Positions 31,600 to 40,523 of a stretch of 64,000 nt of DNA are shown here, piece after piece. Location: positions 1 through 64,000 of the forward strand of contig CAJUMH010000007.1 of the NCBI GenBank assembly GCA_910587145.1. The letters are read 5' to 3'. Every line of letters begins with the position of its first letter. Position 1 is the stretch's first letter. The translations under genes were made by a program, and so were the position numbers. The stretch comes from an uncultured Ruthenibacterium sp. (lineage in GTDB: Bacteria > Bacillota > Clostridia > Oscillospirales > Ruminococcaceae). Under the pieces are notes generated by a model that did not search any database, was not told the DNA's origin, and worked only from the letters and a program-made list of their open reading frames with translations.

Positions 31600-31658
31600 A
31601 AGCTTATCGGGGGCTTTCCGAGGGACAAAAGGCGCTTGATTGGGAACGACCGTAAAAA

Positions 31659-31695
31659 GCCGGTGCGCCTGTTTGCCGGGGGCATCGGCTTTTTT
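31659..31695 (+). terminator. Rho-independent terminator after the G5-M23 gene
   Basis: GCCGGTGC (31659-31666) pairs with GCATCGGC (31682-31689, one G-U), followed by six T. It lies 60 bases after the stop codon and 30 before the next gene. Confidence 0.75.
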
Positions 31696-31724
31696 CGAGA
31701 GAAAGGATAAGGGAGGGATCATCT

Positions 31725-33158
31725 GTGATCGGATGGATCATTTTGGCGCTTCTGGCGGTGCTGTGTGCTGTGGTGCTGGTGCGCACGGCGGGCTTTCGGC
31801 CCGCGCCCGGGCAAACGGCACAGCCCGAGCCCACGCCGGTGGACGGCGCGGGGGCGGCCGAGCGGCTGGCGCAGCTGGTGCGCATTCCGACGGTATCGTC
31901 CTACAACGAGGCGGAGTTCGACGAGGACGTCTTCGAGGCGTTCCGCCAAAAGCTGCGCGAATTATACCCGCGTGTGCACGAGGCGTGCCCGCCCGTGCGC
32001 ATTGGGCATACGGGCGTTCTCTACCGCTGGCAGGGCAAAAGCGCAGAGGAGCCGGCCGTGCTGATGGCGCATTACGACGTTGTGCCCGTGAATGCGGAAA
32101 AGTGGAAGCATCCGCCGTTCTGCGGCGAGGTGTTTGAGGGCGAGCTGTGGGGCCGCGGCACACTGGATACCAAGATCACGCTGCTGGGCGTGCTGGAGGC
32201 GGCCGAGCGGCTGATCGGCGAGGGCTTTGTGCCGCGGCACGATATCTACTTCGCCTTTGCCGGCGACGAAGAGGTTGCCGGCAAGGGCGCGCCCGCGATC
32301 GTGGCGTATCTGAAGGAACGCGGCGTTCGGCCCGCGATGGTGGTGGACGAGGGCGGCGCCGTTGTGGACGGCGTATTCCCCGGCGTAACGAAGCCCATCG
32401 CCGTGGTGGGCATCGGCGAAAAGGGCATGATGAACGTAGAGCTCACCGCGCGCGCCGCGGGCGGCCACGCCAGTACGCCGAGCATCCCCTCGACGGTGGG
32501 CATGCTGTGCAGGGCCGTAACAGACTGTGAAAAGCACCAGTTCCCCGCCGCCCTCACCGAACCGGTGCGCCTGCTGCTGCGCAATGTGGGCCCGTATGCG
32601 CCGTTTGCCCTGCGCGTGGTGTTTGCAAATCTGTGGCTGTTCGGGCCGCTGCTGAAGGCGCTTTCCACAAAGCTGGGCGGCGAGCTGAACGCGATGATGC
32701 GCACCACAATGGCCTTTACAACGCTGCAGGGCTCGCCGCAAAACAACGTTTTGCCCGGCGAGGCGACGGCGGGTGTGAACCTGCGGCTCGTCAACCTCGA
32801 TACGCCCGAAAGCGCCCAGGCGCGCCTTGCGCGCATCATCCGCAACGAGCGGGTGCAGGTGCGCACGGTGCATGCCCAGAAAGCCAGCCCCTATGCGGCG
32901 GCCGAGGGCGAGCATTGGGACAAGCTCGCCAAGGCCGTGGGCGATACATGGCAGGGCTGTATCGTATCGCCGTATCTGATGATGGCCTGCTCGGACAGCC
33001 GCCATTACAGCGAGATCTGCCGGGACGTGTACAAGTTCAGCGCGATGGCGCTGAGCAAGGAGCAGCGCGGGCTCATTCACAACAACGACGAGCGCATCCC
33101 CGTGAGCGAGATCGCAAAGACTGTGGAGTTTTTTACGCGGCTGGAAAAGAGCCTGTAG
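31725..33158 (+). CDS. M20/M25/M40 family metallopeptidase with N-terminal anchor
   Basis: 477 residues. An N-terminal hydrophobic segment (GWIILALLAVLCAVVLV) anchors or exports the protein, followed by an M20 dipeptidase/carboxypeptidase fold. Metal-site motifs: LMAHYDVVPV, LWGRGTLDTK (Asp), AGDEEVAGKGA (the Glu-Glu pair) and the late His in ACSDSRHYSEI. The dimerisation insert begins with GGHAST. The sequence resembles long M20 members of the carboxypeptidase S/PM20D1 type. Start codon GTG with AAGGGAGG upstream. It precedes an M29 aminopeptidase, so the pair probably works in peptide use. Confidence 0.9.
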   Translation: MIGWIILALLAVLCAVVLVRTAGFRPAPGQTAQPEPTPVDGAGAAERLAQLVRIPTVSSYNEAEFDEDVFEAFRQKLRELYPRVHEACPPVRIGHTGVLYRWQGKSAEEPAVLMAHYDVVPVNAEKWKHPPFCGEVFEGELWGRGTLDTKITLLGVLEAAERLIGEGFVPRHDIYFAFAGDEEVAGKGAPAIVAYLKERGVRPAMVVDEGGAVVDGVFPGVTKPIAVVGIGEKGMMNVELTARAAGGHASTPSIPSTVGMLCRAVTDCEKHQFPAALTEPVRLLLRNVGPYAPFALRVVFANLWLFGPLLKALSTKLGGELNAMMRTTMAFTTLQGSPQNNVLPGEATAGVNLRLVNLDTPESAQARLARIIRNERVQVRTVHAQKASPYAAAEGEHWDKLAKAVGDTWQGCIVSPYLMMACSDSRHYSEICRDVYKFSAMALSKEQRGLIHNNDERIPVSEIAKTVEFFTRLEKSL

Positions 33159-33221
33159 CGCGAAACGCCCGGTCACAGGCATCCGCTGTCATCTGAAGGA
33201 ATTTGAAGGAGGAAGATCCCC

Positions 33222-34457
33222 ATGGATCCCAAACTGATCCGGCAATACGCCGAATTTGCCGTAAAAATCGGCGTGAACCCCCAGCCGGGGCAGACGCTGC
33301 TCATCCAGGCGCCCATCGAGGGCGCCGCGTTCGCACGCGCCTGCGCCGAGGCCGGCTATGACGCCGGCGCGAAAGAGGTGGTGGTGCACTACAGCGACGA
33401 AAGGCTTTCGCGCATCAAAATGGAGCGCACCGCCGTGGAGGTGCTGGAGGATGTAAAGCCGTGGCTGCAGCGCAGGATGCTGGACTATGTGCACAGCGAG
33501 GGCGGCGCGTGTGTGCTGAACATTGTGGCGCGCGACCCCGAGATCTACAAGGGCCTGGATACGGAAAAGATCGACCGCGCCAATCAGGCCACATTGAAGG
33601 CCATGCACGAATGGCGCGGCTATACGATGAACGATAAAATCCAGTGGAGCATTGTGGCCATTCCCAGCCCCGCGTGGGCCGGCAGGGTATTCCCCGGCCT
33701 GCCCGAAGACGAGGCGGTGGAAAAACTGTGGGACGCCATTTTTGATGTGTGCCGTGTGAAGGGCGGCCGTGTGGTAGAGGAATGGCAGGAGCATATCCGG
33801 CGCATGAGCGCCCGGCGCGACCGGATGAACGGGCTGCGGCTGGACAGCGTGCGGCTGCAGAGCGCCAACGGCACCGATCTTACCATCGGCCTTGCCGAAG
33901 ACGCCGTGTGGGAGGGCGCGCAGTCTCACACGCCCGAGGGCTACCGGTTCATTGCAAACATCCCCACCGAGGAGGTGTTCACCGCGCCGCATCGCCTGCG
34001 CGTGAACGGTGTGGTAAAAGGTACAAAGCCCTATGTGTACAACGGCAATCTCATCGAGGATTTTTCCGTAACGTTCCGGGACGGCAAGGTGGCGGAGCAT
34101 TCCGCGCGCAGCGGCGAGGCGCTGCTGGGCCAGCTGCTGGATACCGACGAGGGCGCGCGCCGTATCGGCGAGATCGCGCTGGTGCCCGCGTCCAGCCCCA
34201 TCAACCGAAGAAACCTGCTGTTTTACAATACGCTGTTTGACGAAAACGCCGCCTGTCACATTGCGTTCGGCAAGGGGTATCCCGGCACTGTTGTGGGCGG
34301 TACGGCCATGTCGGTGCAGCAGCTGCTGGAAAAGGGCGTGAACGACAGCCTTGTGCACGAGGACATCATGGTAGGCGCGCCCGATATGACGATCACCGGC
34401 GTTACCAAAGCCGGCGAGACGGTGAAGATCTTTGAAAACGGCGAGTGGGCGTTTTAA
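33222..34457 (+). CDS. M29 family aminopeptidase (AmpS/PepS type)
   Basis: 411 residues of the thermophilic-aminopeptidase family M29, a cytoplasmic dimetal aminopeptidase. Family landmarks: VNPQPGQTLLIQAPIEG near 20, IPSPAWAGRVFPGLP, FIANIPTEEVFTAPH (first metal Glu), NLIEDFSVTFRDGKV, NTLFDENAACHIAFGKGYPG (Glu and His ligands) and VHEDIMVGAPDMTITG (His and Asp ligands). All expected ligands are present and the length matches the family. RBS GGAGGAAG precedes the ATG. It follows the M20 gene by 63 bases on the same strand. Confidence 0.94.
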   Translation: MDPKLIRQYAEFAVKIGVNPQPGQTLLIQAPIEGAAFARACAEAGYDAGAKEVVVHYSDERLSRIKMERTAVEVLEDVKPWLQRRMLDYVHSEGGACVLNIVARDPEIYKGLDTEKIDRANQATLKAMHEWRGYTMNDKIQWSIVAIPSPAWAGRVFPGLPEDEAVEKLWDAIFDVCRVKGGRVVEEWQEHIRRMSARRDRMNGLRLDSVRLQSANGTDLTIGLAEDAVWEGAQSHTPEGYRFIANIPTEEVFTAPHRLRVNGVVKGTKPYVYNGNLIEDFSVTFRDGKVAEHSARSGEALLGQLLDTDEGARRIGEIALVPASSPINRRNLLFYNTLFDENAACHIAFGKGYPGTVVGGTAMSVQQLLEKGVNDSLVHEDIMVGAPDMTITGVTKAGETVKIFENGEWAF

Positions 34458-34482
34458 AAGGCAGCCGCGCCCGCCGGTGCGC

Positions 34483-34531
34483 AAAAAAGCGGCCGCCCCG
34501 ACCCGAAAACGGGTGGGGCGGCCGCTTTTTT
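34483..34531. terminator. Bidirectional terminator between M29 gene and mgsA
   Basis: A near-perfect stem (GCGGCCGCCCC with GGGGCGGCCGC, extended by ACCC/GGGT) with six A on the left and six T on the right. It serves the two convergent genes. Confidence 0.95.
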
Positions 34532-34538
34532 GCATCTC

Positions 34539-34943
34539 TTACGGGTGCGGATTAACGATGTTGCGCCAATCCAGATCGCCGCGCTCAAGGCCATGAATGA
34601 GCACCTCGGCGGTGGCGATATTGGTGGCAATGGGAATGTTGTGCACATCGCACAGGCGCAGGAGATTCATTTCGTTCGGCTCGTGCGGCTTGGCACTGAT
34701 GGGATCGCGGAAAAACAGCAGCAGATCGATCTCGTTGCAGGCGATGCAGGCCGCGATCTGCTGATCGCCGCCATGGGTGCCGGATAAAAAGCGCTGAATG
34801 CGCAGGCCGGTTGCCTCTCCCACCAGTTTACCCGTCGTTCCCGTTGCGCATAGCTCGTGCTGAGACAGTACCCGGCAATACGCGATGCAGAACTGAACCA
34901 TCAGCTCTTTCTTGGAATCATGTGCGATCAAGGCGATTTTCAT
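34539..34943 (-). CDS. mgsA: Methylglyoxal synthase
   Basis: 134 residues. It converts dihydroxyacetone phosphate to methylglyoxal and phosphate, a bypass of lower glycolysis. Motifs: IALIAHDSKKELM at the start, TGTTGKLV (phosphate binding), FLSGTHGGDQQIAA with the catalytic Asp, FFRDPISAKPHEPN and the late VHNIPIATNIATAE. ATG 34943 follows AGGGGG; an ATG at 34985 would add an unconserved extension. Length normal. Confidence 0.95.
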   Translation of the reverse strand: MKIALIAHDSKKELMVQFCIAYCRVLSQHELCATGTTGKLVGEATGLRIQRFLSGTHGGDQQIAACIACNEIDLLLFFRDPISAKPHEPNEMNLLRLCDVHNIPIATNIATAEVLIHGLERGDLDWRNIVNPHP

Positions 34944-35035
34944 TCGGCATTCCCCCTTTGTTTGTGTACCGTTTATGGTTCGCAAGAGATCTTTTTATTT
35001 TGATAAAGCGATAAAGCAATAAAGCGGCGGCAGGG

Positions 35036-35767
35036 CTATCGGATTACAAGCGGGATATTGCGCCCGCACAAACGTGCGGCAATGGCGCGCAGTACAAGCC
35101 GGGGCCGGCCCTTGGCAGAAAGCGGCGTGCCCGTAGCGCCTGCCCGGCGGATCTCGTCGCTATAGGGCACAACGCCGATCAGCTGCGCGCCCACTGCGTT
35201 GATGCATTCGTCCAAATTGCGCACGCCGCAGTTTTCCAGCGTGGGCGGCACCTGGTTCAGCAGCAGGCGGATCTCGGCGCAGCCGCCGGCGGCCAGCGCA
35301 TCGCAGACGATCCGGCCGTCACGCGTGGCGGCCGGGTCCGGTGTAAGCACCAAAAGCGCGCGGCTTGCCACGGCCATCGCAGCCTCGAACGGCGCGCCCA
35401 TGCCGGCGGCGGTGTCCAGGAGGATCATGTCGAATACAGGGCCGGCCTTTTCCACAAATACACGCAGTGCGGCGGGCCGGATGCGGCCGCCAGAATAGGG
35501 GGCGGAGATCAGGTACAGATCGCGATAGACGGGGCTCTCCACAATGGCTTTCCCCGCTTCGCAGCGGCCGGTGAGCACGTCCTCGATGTCGTACACGGTT
35601 TTGCCGCAGACACCGGCAATGTAATCCACGCTGCGCATTCCGCAATCCAGCTCTACCAGCAAAACGCGCTTGCCGCGCGCGGCAAGCTCCGCACCCAGCA
35701 GCACGGCCAAGGTGCTCTTCCCTGTGCCGCCCTTGCCGGAGGCGACCATAATGACGTTTGTGCCCAT
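35036..35767 (-). CDS. MinD/ParA-like P-loop ATPase
   Basis: 243 residues with a deviant Walker A SGKGGTGKSTLAVLLG near the N-terminus (signature Lys before GGTGKST), VELDCGMRSVDY as the A' region and MILLDTAAGM as Walker B. The closest look is MinD or septum-site-like proteins, but the MinD C-terminal amphipathic membrane helix is not obvious and minC/minE are absent nearby, so the role (division site, flagellar number or other cargo) is open. ATG 35767 with AGGGAA is preferred over 35779. Confidence 0.85.
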   Translation of the reverse strand: MGTNVIMVASGKGGTGKSTLAVLLGAELAARGKRVLLVELDCGMRSVDYIAGVCGKTVYDIEDVLTGRCEAGKAIVESPVYRDLYLISAPYSGGRIRPAALRVFVEKAGPVFDMILLDTAAGMGAPFEAAMAVASRALLVLTPDPAATRDGRIVCDALAAGGCAEIRLLLNQVPPTLENCGVRNLDECINAVGAQLIGVVPYSDEIRRAGATGTPLSAKGRPRLVLRAIAARLCGRNIPLVIR

Positions 35768-36003
35768 GACTTCCCTCATTTGAACAGGAGATTACGCCAG
35801 TCTATTTTCATAATATCACAAAAATGAAGCGGACACAACTGTTTTTTTCAGCGATAGCGACATATCCTTTAAAAATTGCAAACGTTTTTTCGGCAAAAAC
35901 GCCGCGCACGGCCAAAAAACCGGCAAGGAAAGAGCGTTCCTCCGTTTTCGCAGATTTTGCGCCGCGCACGGAAAATGCGCGGCCGGCGCTCTGCCGCGCG
36001 CGG

Positions 36004-36576
36004 CTACAAAACGCCGCATTCCTTCAGCGCGGCGTAGACGCGCGCCACCGGAAGCCCCATCACATTGAAGTAACAGCCCTCGATGCCGGTGATAAATTTG
36101 CACGCGCCGCTCTGGATCCCATAGGCGCCCGCCTTGTCGTCGGAGTCGCCGGTTGCGGTGTAGGCGTCGATCTCGGCCCGAGAAAGCGGGGCAAAGTGCA
36201 CACGCGTGGTATCGGCAAAGCCCGTTTCGTGCCCGCCGGCGCAGAGAAAGACGCCCGTGTGCACCAGATGCGCGCGGCCCGAGAGCGCGCGCAGCATCCG
36301 CCGCGCGTCGCCGCGGTTTTGCGGCTTGCCGAAGACCGTGCCGTCCACGTCAACCACGGTATCGCAGCCGATCACGGCGGCATTTGGGTGGGCGCGGGCA
36401 ACGGCGCGGCATTTGGCCTCGGCCAGCCGCTGCACCAGCAGCACGGGCGGGCCGCCGGGGCCGGCGCGAACGATCGCCGCCTCGTCCACATCGGCGGCGC
36501 ACACGCAAAAATCCGGCGTGATGCGCGCCATCAGCTCCTGCCGGCGGGGCGATGACGATGCGAGGATAATATTCAT
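36004..36576 (-). CDS. maf: Maf-family nucleotide pyrophosphatase
   Basis: 190 residues. Maf/HAM1-fold enzymes hydrolyse non-canonical or modified nucleoside triphosphates to monophosphates. Motifs: LASSSPRRQELM (nucleotide binding), VIGCDTVVDVDG, FGKPQN, LSGRAHLVHTGV and DSDDKAGAYGIQ, with the final GLPVARVYAAL. The Asp/Thr/Lys residues of the active site are present. ATG 36576 is chosen because upstream ATGs lie in GC-rich, non-homologous sequence. In line with dut downstream, it fits a nucleotide-pool-cleaning context. Confidence 0.92.
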   Translation of the reverse strand: MNIILASSSPRRQELMARITPDFCVCAADVDEAAIVRAGPGGPPVLLVQRLAEAKCRAVARAHPNAAVIGCDTVVDVDGTVFGKPQNRGDARRMLRALSGRAHLVHTGVFLCAGGHETGFADTTRVHFAPLSRAEIDAYTATGDSDDKAGAYGIQSGACKFITGIEGCYFNVMGLPVARVYAALKECGVL

Positions 36577-36690
36577 ATCGCTGCTTTTGCTCCTTCCATT
36601 GGAAGCCCGCCCTCCGGCTGTCTGCGCGCCGGGCGGAAAAATCCGTTCTCCCGGCTCGGCCAAGGCTCCGCAGCGGGCTTTTCGCGCAGA

Positions 36691-36957
36691 TCAGCGCAGA
36701 TCGGTTTTGTTATAGCAGAAGATCGCGAGCGCGATGGTGATGATCTGCGCTACGCTGATGCCCATCGAAAAGCCGAACGTCAGCCGAACCACGGAAAGAT
36801 CCAGCACGAACGGGCTGTCGGCGTTGAAGCCGATGGAGCTGGAATAGGCAAGCCAGCTGAGAAAGGGCACGCGCGCGCAGAGGTTGGCCAGCATCGCGCC
36901 CAGCACGATGCCCGCAAGCAGAAAAAAGACCAGCAGCAGATTGCGTTTGAGCTTCAT
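36691..36957 (-). CDS. DUF4321 small membrane protein
   Basis: 88 residues with two TM helices: LLLVFFLLAGIVLGAMLANL near the N-terminus and FGFSMGISVAQIITIALAIF near the C-terminus. The connecting segment PFLSWLAYSSSIGF and DLSVVRLTFGFS match DUF4321, a family of small clostridial membrane proteins often encoded near maf and radC. Function unknown. Confidence 0.85.
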   Translation of the reverse strand: MKLKRNLLLVFFLLAGIVLGAMLANLCARVPFLSWLAYSSSIGFNADSPFVLDLSVVRLTFGFSMGISVAQIITIALAIFCYNKTDLR

Positions 36958-37036
36958 GAAAACCTCACCTTTTTACTTACAATATTTCGATTTTGGCATT
37001 TCGGTTCGCTTTGGTTCTTGCCCAAAAGCAAACGCC

Positions 37037-37486
37037 TTATTCGGAAAATTTCCCCGTCGAGCCGAAGCCGCCCGCGCCGCGCGCCGTGGGGGTAAGCGCG
37101 TCTGCTTCGGCAAGCTGCGGCAGCAGCACGGGCACAACGGCAAGCTGCGCAATGCGCTCGCCTGCGCGCACGGTGTATGGCTCGGCCGACAGATTCACAA
37201 GCCCTACCGAGATTTCGCCCCGGTAATCGGAATCGATCACACCCACGCCGTTTGAGAGCGCCAGCCCGTTTTTCACGGCGAGGCCGCTGCGCGCGAAAAC
37301 GAGCGCGACGGTTTCGGGCCCCGGCAGCTCGATGGCAATGCCCGTGGGGATCACCGCGCGCCCCAGCGGCGGCAGCGTAACGCCCTCCTCCGCACATACG
37401 GCGTGCAGGTCCATCGCCGCGCTGCCCGGCGTAGCCCGCAGCGGCGCCACGGCCTCCGGCCGCAGTTTTTGATAACGCAGGATCAT
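37037..37486 (-). CDS. dut: dUTP diphosphatase
   Basis: 149-residue trimeric dUTPase hydrolysing dUTP to dUMP and pyrophosphate. The five motifs are seen in order: SAAMDLHAV, FARSGLAVKNG, SNGVGVIDSDYRGEI, ERIAQLAVVPV and the C-terminal arm RGAGGFGSTGKF. ATG 37486 has AGGAGG about 11 bases upstream. Directly upstream on the minus strand lies copy 2 of the dispersed repeat. Confidence 0.95.
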   Translation of the reverse strand: MILRYQKLRPEAVAPLRATPGSAAMDLHAVCAEEGVTLPPLGRAVIPTGIAIELPGPETVALVFARSGLAVKNGLALSNGVGVIDSDYRGEISVGLVNLSAEPYTVRAGERIAQLAVVPVLLPQLAEADALTPTARGAGGFGSTGKFSE

Positions 37487-37542
37487 GAAATAAAACGCCT
37501 CCTTTTTTGCGGCCGCCGGCCTTCCATGGGACACCGATTTTT

Positions 37543-37622
37543 ACGGGCGGCTCCATCAGAAAACAAAGCGGGACTCAGGACGCGGGACTCAGGACGCTTC
37601 GCCTTTTGATCTCGCCGCCCGT
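37543..37622. repeat. Dispersed intergenic repeat, copy 2
   Basis: Begins ACGGGCGGCTCCATCAGAAA, contains GACGCTTCG, and ends GATCTCGCCGCCCGT, where the ends ACGGGCGG/CCGCCCGT are perfect complements. It starts one base after the U32 gene stop and includes a tandem CGGGACTCAGGACG duplication. Matches copy 1 upstream of ldh. Confidence 0.8.
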
Positions 37623-39818
37623 TCAGCCCGTCCCCTTTTCGTACAGTCCGCGCGTAAAGGGGCCGTCGAAGGCACGGCCGGCCTCGAACAGCGCCAGAAC
37701 CTCGCCCGCGCGCTGCGGCGTTTCGAGGGTAAAATACAGCAGCGGCGCCGCTGCGCCCAGCGCGGCGCGCCGGTCGCCCCAATAGAGCGGAATGGGGTTA
37801 TAGACGGTGCGCGCGCCGTCCGGGCCGGTGCACCGCACGGGAAAGCGCATGCCCTTGCGGTCCAGCAGCGCGCCCGCTCTGCCGCACCCCGCGCAGCGAT
37901 GCACATTGTGCAGCGGGCAGGCACGTGTGAGCATCAGCGGCATATGGCCGTAGGCCAGCGCCAGCGTGGGCAGCTGCGCCGCGCAGGCCGCAAGGCCCGA
38001 AAGCTTCAGCTCGGGCGAGAGCGTCAGCGCGCACGCGCCCAGCGCGGCATATTCCCGCGCGGCCAGCGGATTTGCAACGTTCAGGCCAAAGCCTCCCAGA
38101 ACGGGCAGGCCCGCGCAGGTGTGAAAATGGGCGATATTCTGCGCCACATAGCCCGCAAAGCCCTCGCTTTGGCTCTCGCGCACCTGGCGCGCTGCGGCCT
38201 GCTCCGCGCCGCCAAACAGGGCGCGCGGCAGTTCCAGCCAAGTGATGGCGCGCAGCGCCGCGGGCACCGCGCGCCATTCCGTCAGCGGAAGGATCAGACA
38301 GCGCAGCGACGCCGGAAGCTGCTGCGGGATCTGCGTGGGCCCGGCAAAACGCGCGGCAAGGCCCTGCGCCCATGTTTCGCCCGGCAAAGCGGCCGAAGCG
38401 CCGCCCGGGGAAGATGCCGAAGCATTGCCCGGCGAAGATGCCGAAGCGCCGCCCGGCGTAACGCCCTGCAGGGCGCCCGATAAAACAGGCGGCAAAGCGG
38501 CCGGGTCTTCCGGCGCCGGCGCGCAGGCAATGGGGCGGGGCGCCCCGCGCTGCGCGAGCAGCGCCTCCAATGCGCGGCGGCGCAGCTCGTTTACCGCGCT
38601 GCCGGGCAAAAACCACTGCGCGCCCTCCACCCGAACCGTTTGAGCAAAAAAGGGCGTGCCGCCCGTTTTTTCCAGCGCGCGGCGGTAAACGGCCTCGGCC
38701 TGCTCCGGCGGCCTCTGCCCGGGCCCAAGCCCGGCAGAGTGCGCCGCCGCGGCGCAGCGGCCGTCTGCGTCCGCCGCCGTCAAACGCGCGCCGTCCGCCG
38801 TTAGGCTTAAGGCAAGCGATACGCCCACGCGCGGCCGTTCGCGGCGATACAGCTCCCGCAGGCGCGGCGCGGCCGCGCGGGCCGCGGCGGTGTCCGCCTC
38901 GGTGCGAATGCCGAACAGACCGCGTCCGCGCCGGTTTGTAATATAACCGTTTGTAAATCCGGAGCGGGAAAATACATTCTGCAAAAGCTCCTCGTCGTAG
39001 GGCTCTCCCGTGCGCGCCCGCAGGCAGGCATCTACGGCTGCCGCAACGTATTCGGGCGGGCGCAGCCGCCCCTCGATTTTTACGCTGGCAACGCCTGCCC
39101 GCGCAAGCTGCGGCAGGCTTTGCAGCGCGGAGAGATCTTTTAAGCTCAAATGGTTTCCCAGAGCCGTGCGCGCGCCGTCGGATGCGTCGAAGGGCAGGCG
39201 GCACGGCCCGGCACAGCCGCCGCGGTTGCCGCTGCGGCCGCCCAGAAACGCGCTCATGTAGCATTGCCCGGAAACACTCATGCACAGCGCCCCATGCACG
39301 AACACCTCGGTTTCAAGGCCGCTTTCGGCCGCCGCGGCGGTAACCGCGGCGATCTCGTCCAGCGTCAGCTCCCGCGCAAGGATCACGCGCGAAAAGCCCA
39401 TCACGGCAAGCTGCCGTGCGCCGTCCGGGCTGTGCACGCTCATCTGTGTGGAGCCGTGCAGCAAAAGCCCCGGCGCGAGCCGCCGCACCAGAGAAGCGGC
39501 GGCAAGATCCTGCACGATCACGGCGTCCGCTCCGGCGGCGGCGATCTCGGCAACGGCGCCGGCCAGCGCGGGCAGCTCGTCCGGGTAGACGACGGTATTC
39601 AGCGCCGTGTACACCCGCACGCCGCGCGCATGGCAAAACGAAACGGCATCCCGTAGCGCTCCGGCCGAAAAATTGCCGGCCGTGCGCCGTGCATTAAAAT
39701 GCGGCAGCCCGAGATACACGGCGTCTGCCCCGGCAAACACCGCTGCGTAAAGCGCCTCGGCGTTGCCGGCGGGAGCCAGGATCTCGGGCTGCACGGCGGG
39801 TGCGCTCTGCGCCGTCAA
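37623..39818 (-). CDS. U32 family peptidase / DUF3656 protein (RlhA-type)
   Basis: 731 residues. The N-terminal U32 domain has EILAPAGNAEALYAAVFAGADAVYLG, TQMSVHSPDGARQL and the Cys-rich MSVSGQCYMSAFLGGRSGNRGGCAGPCRLPF, which fits the iron-sulfur or redox-active U32 signature. A DUF3656-like domain follows, and the C-terminus has a CPLHNVHRCAGCGRAG cysteine cluster. Members include tRNA/rRNA hydroxylation enzymes (TrhP, RlhA), so RNA modification is likelier than proteolysis. Around residues 450-480 there is a low-complexity tandem repeat (ASASSPGN/GGASAALPGE-like). The TTG start overlaps the zapA stop; GGAGAA is upstream. Confidence 0.85.
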   Translation of the reverse strand: MTAQSAPAVQPEILAPAGNAEALYAAVFAGADAVYLGLPHFNARRTAGNFSAGALRDAVSFCHARGVRVYTALNTVVYPDELPALAGAVAEIAAAGADAVIVQDLAAASLVRRLAPGLLLHGSTQMSVHSPDGARQLAVMGFSRVILARELTLDEIAAVTAAAAESGLETEVFVHGALCMSVSGQCYMSAFLGGRSGNRGGCAGPCRLPFDASDGARTALGNHLSLKDLSALQSLPQLARAGVASVKIEGRLRPPEYVAAAVDACLRARTGEPYDEELLQNVFSRSGFTNGYITNRRGRGLFGIRTEADTAAARAAAPRLRELYRRERPRVGVSLALSLTADGARLTAADADGRCAAAAHSAGLGPGQRPPEQAEAVYRRALEKTGGTPFFAQTVRVEGAQWFLPGSAVNELRRRALEALLAQRGAPRPIACAPAPEDPAALPPVLSGALQGVTPGGASASSPGNASASSPGGASAALPGETWAQGLAARFAGPTQIPQQLPASLRCLILPLTEWRAVPAALRAITWLELPRALFGGAEQAAARQVRESQSEGFAGYVAQNIAHFHTCAGLPVLGGFGLNVANPLAAREYAALGACALTLSPELKLSGLAACAAQLPTLALAYGHMPLMLTRACPLHNVHRCAGCGRAGALLDRKGMRFPVRCTGPDGARTVYNPIPLYWGDRRAALGAAAPLLYFTLETPQRAGEVLALFEAGRAFDGPFTRGLYEKGTG
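38385..38465 (-). repeat. In-frame minisatellite in the U32 gene
   Basis: A unit of about 27 bp (GCCCGGCGAAGATGCCGAAG core) is repeated about three times. It encodes Gly/Ala/Ser/Pro-rich residues between the conserved domains, and all units keep the frame. Likely a flexible linker with variable repeat number between strains. Confidence 0.8.
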
Positions 39819-40156
39819 CGGTTCTCCTTCATGTACGTGATCTCACGCCGCAGCCGCTCCACCTCGCGCCGCGATTCCTCGGCGGCCAGCTTTGCCTTGG
39901 CGGCATCCTCCAGATAATCCTTGATCTGCGCACGCATGTTGTCGGCGCCGACAGTGCTCTTTTTCAGCTCGTCCAGATAGCCCAGCGCGGTGATGACGGC
40001 GGCCGTGGTAATGGAAGCCGTCGGCGTTCCGGCAAGCATCTGCGTCATGTCCTTGTCCAGTTTTTCGGCGAGCGATACAACATATTCCTCGGTATCCGTG
40101 GTGGCAATTACATAGCTGGATCCACAGATCTCGAGCTTTACCTTGTTTGCAGGCAT
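39815..40156 (-). CDS. zapA: Cell division protein ZapA
   Basis: 113 residues. The N-terminal ZapA globular head (VKLEICGSSYVIATTDTEEYVVSLAEKLDKDM) is followed by a long C-terminal coiled coil (KLAAEESRREVERLRREITYM). It stabilises FtsZ protofilaments at the division ring. ATG 40156 with an AAGGGG-type RBS. The stop overlaps the TTG start of the U32 gene, a linkage common in Clostridia. A TATAAT (40289-40284 on the minus strand) with a poor -35 may be its promoter. Confidence 0.9.
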   Translation of the reverse strand: MPANKVKLEICGSSYVIATTDTEEYVVSLAEKLDKDMTQMLAGTPTASITTAAVITALGYLDELKKSTVGADNMRAQIKDYLEDAAKAKLAAEESRREVERLRREITYMKENR

Positions 40157-40523
40157 GTTCCGGTATCCCCTTTCTTTAAAAAGCCGCACCGGCAGCTGCC
40201 GCCCGTTGTCCGGTTCGGCGCTGCGCCGCGCCGCCGTCGTTTGCCGGGCGCGCGGCCGGCCCGCTTCGTGTAAGACTGATTCTATTATATACGAATTGCG
40301 CGCGGATAGAAAGTATATTTTAAAACTTTTCCGAAAAAATGAAAAACAGCGGGGGACACGGGCCCTGCGGTCTGCGCGTTTTTCCGCCGTGCAGCAGGTT
40401 TTTTCGTTTAGTTTTTGCCGCACCGGGCGAATAAAACAAGTAAGAAATAAAAATGGGTGTGTCGCGCAGTGGGTGGCTTTGAAAGCGCGCACGGATATAA
40501 ATGCCACCGGGGAGGCTGAGCTT
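40157..40523. other. Divergent intergenic region between zapA and flgM
   Basis: No gene. It contains a minus-strand TATAAT at 40284-40289 for zapA. The flgM side (40400-40520) is moderately AT-rich with no convincing sigma-A or flagellar sigma-28 promoter that I can fix. No strong hairpins were noticed. Confidence 0.55.

Noticed and set aside
40400..40523. Flagellar sigma-28 promoter before flgM
   Set aside because: TAAA and CGATAA-like strings occur, but not at the required 15-16-base spacing.
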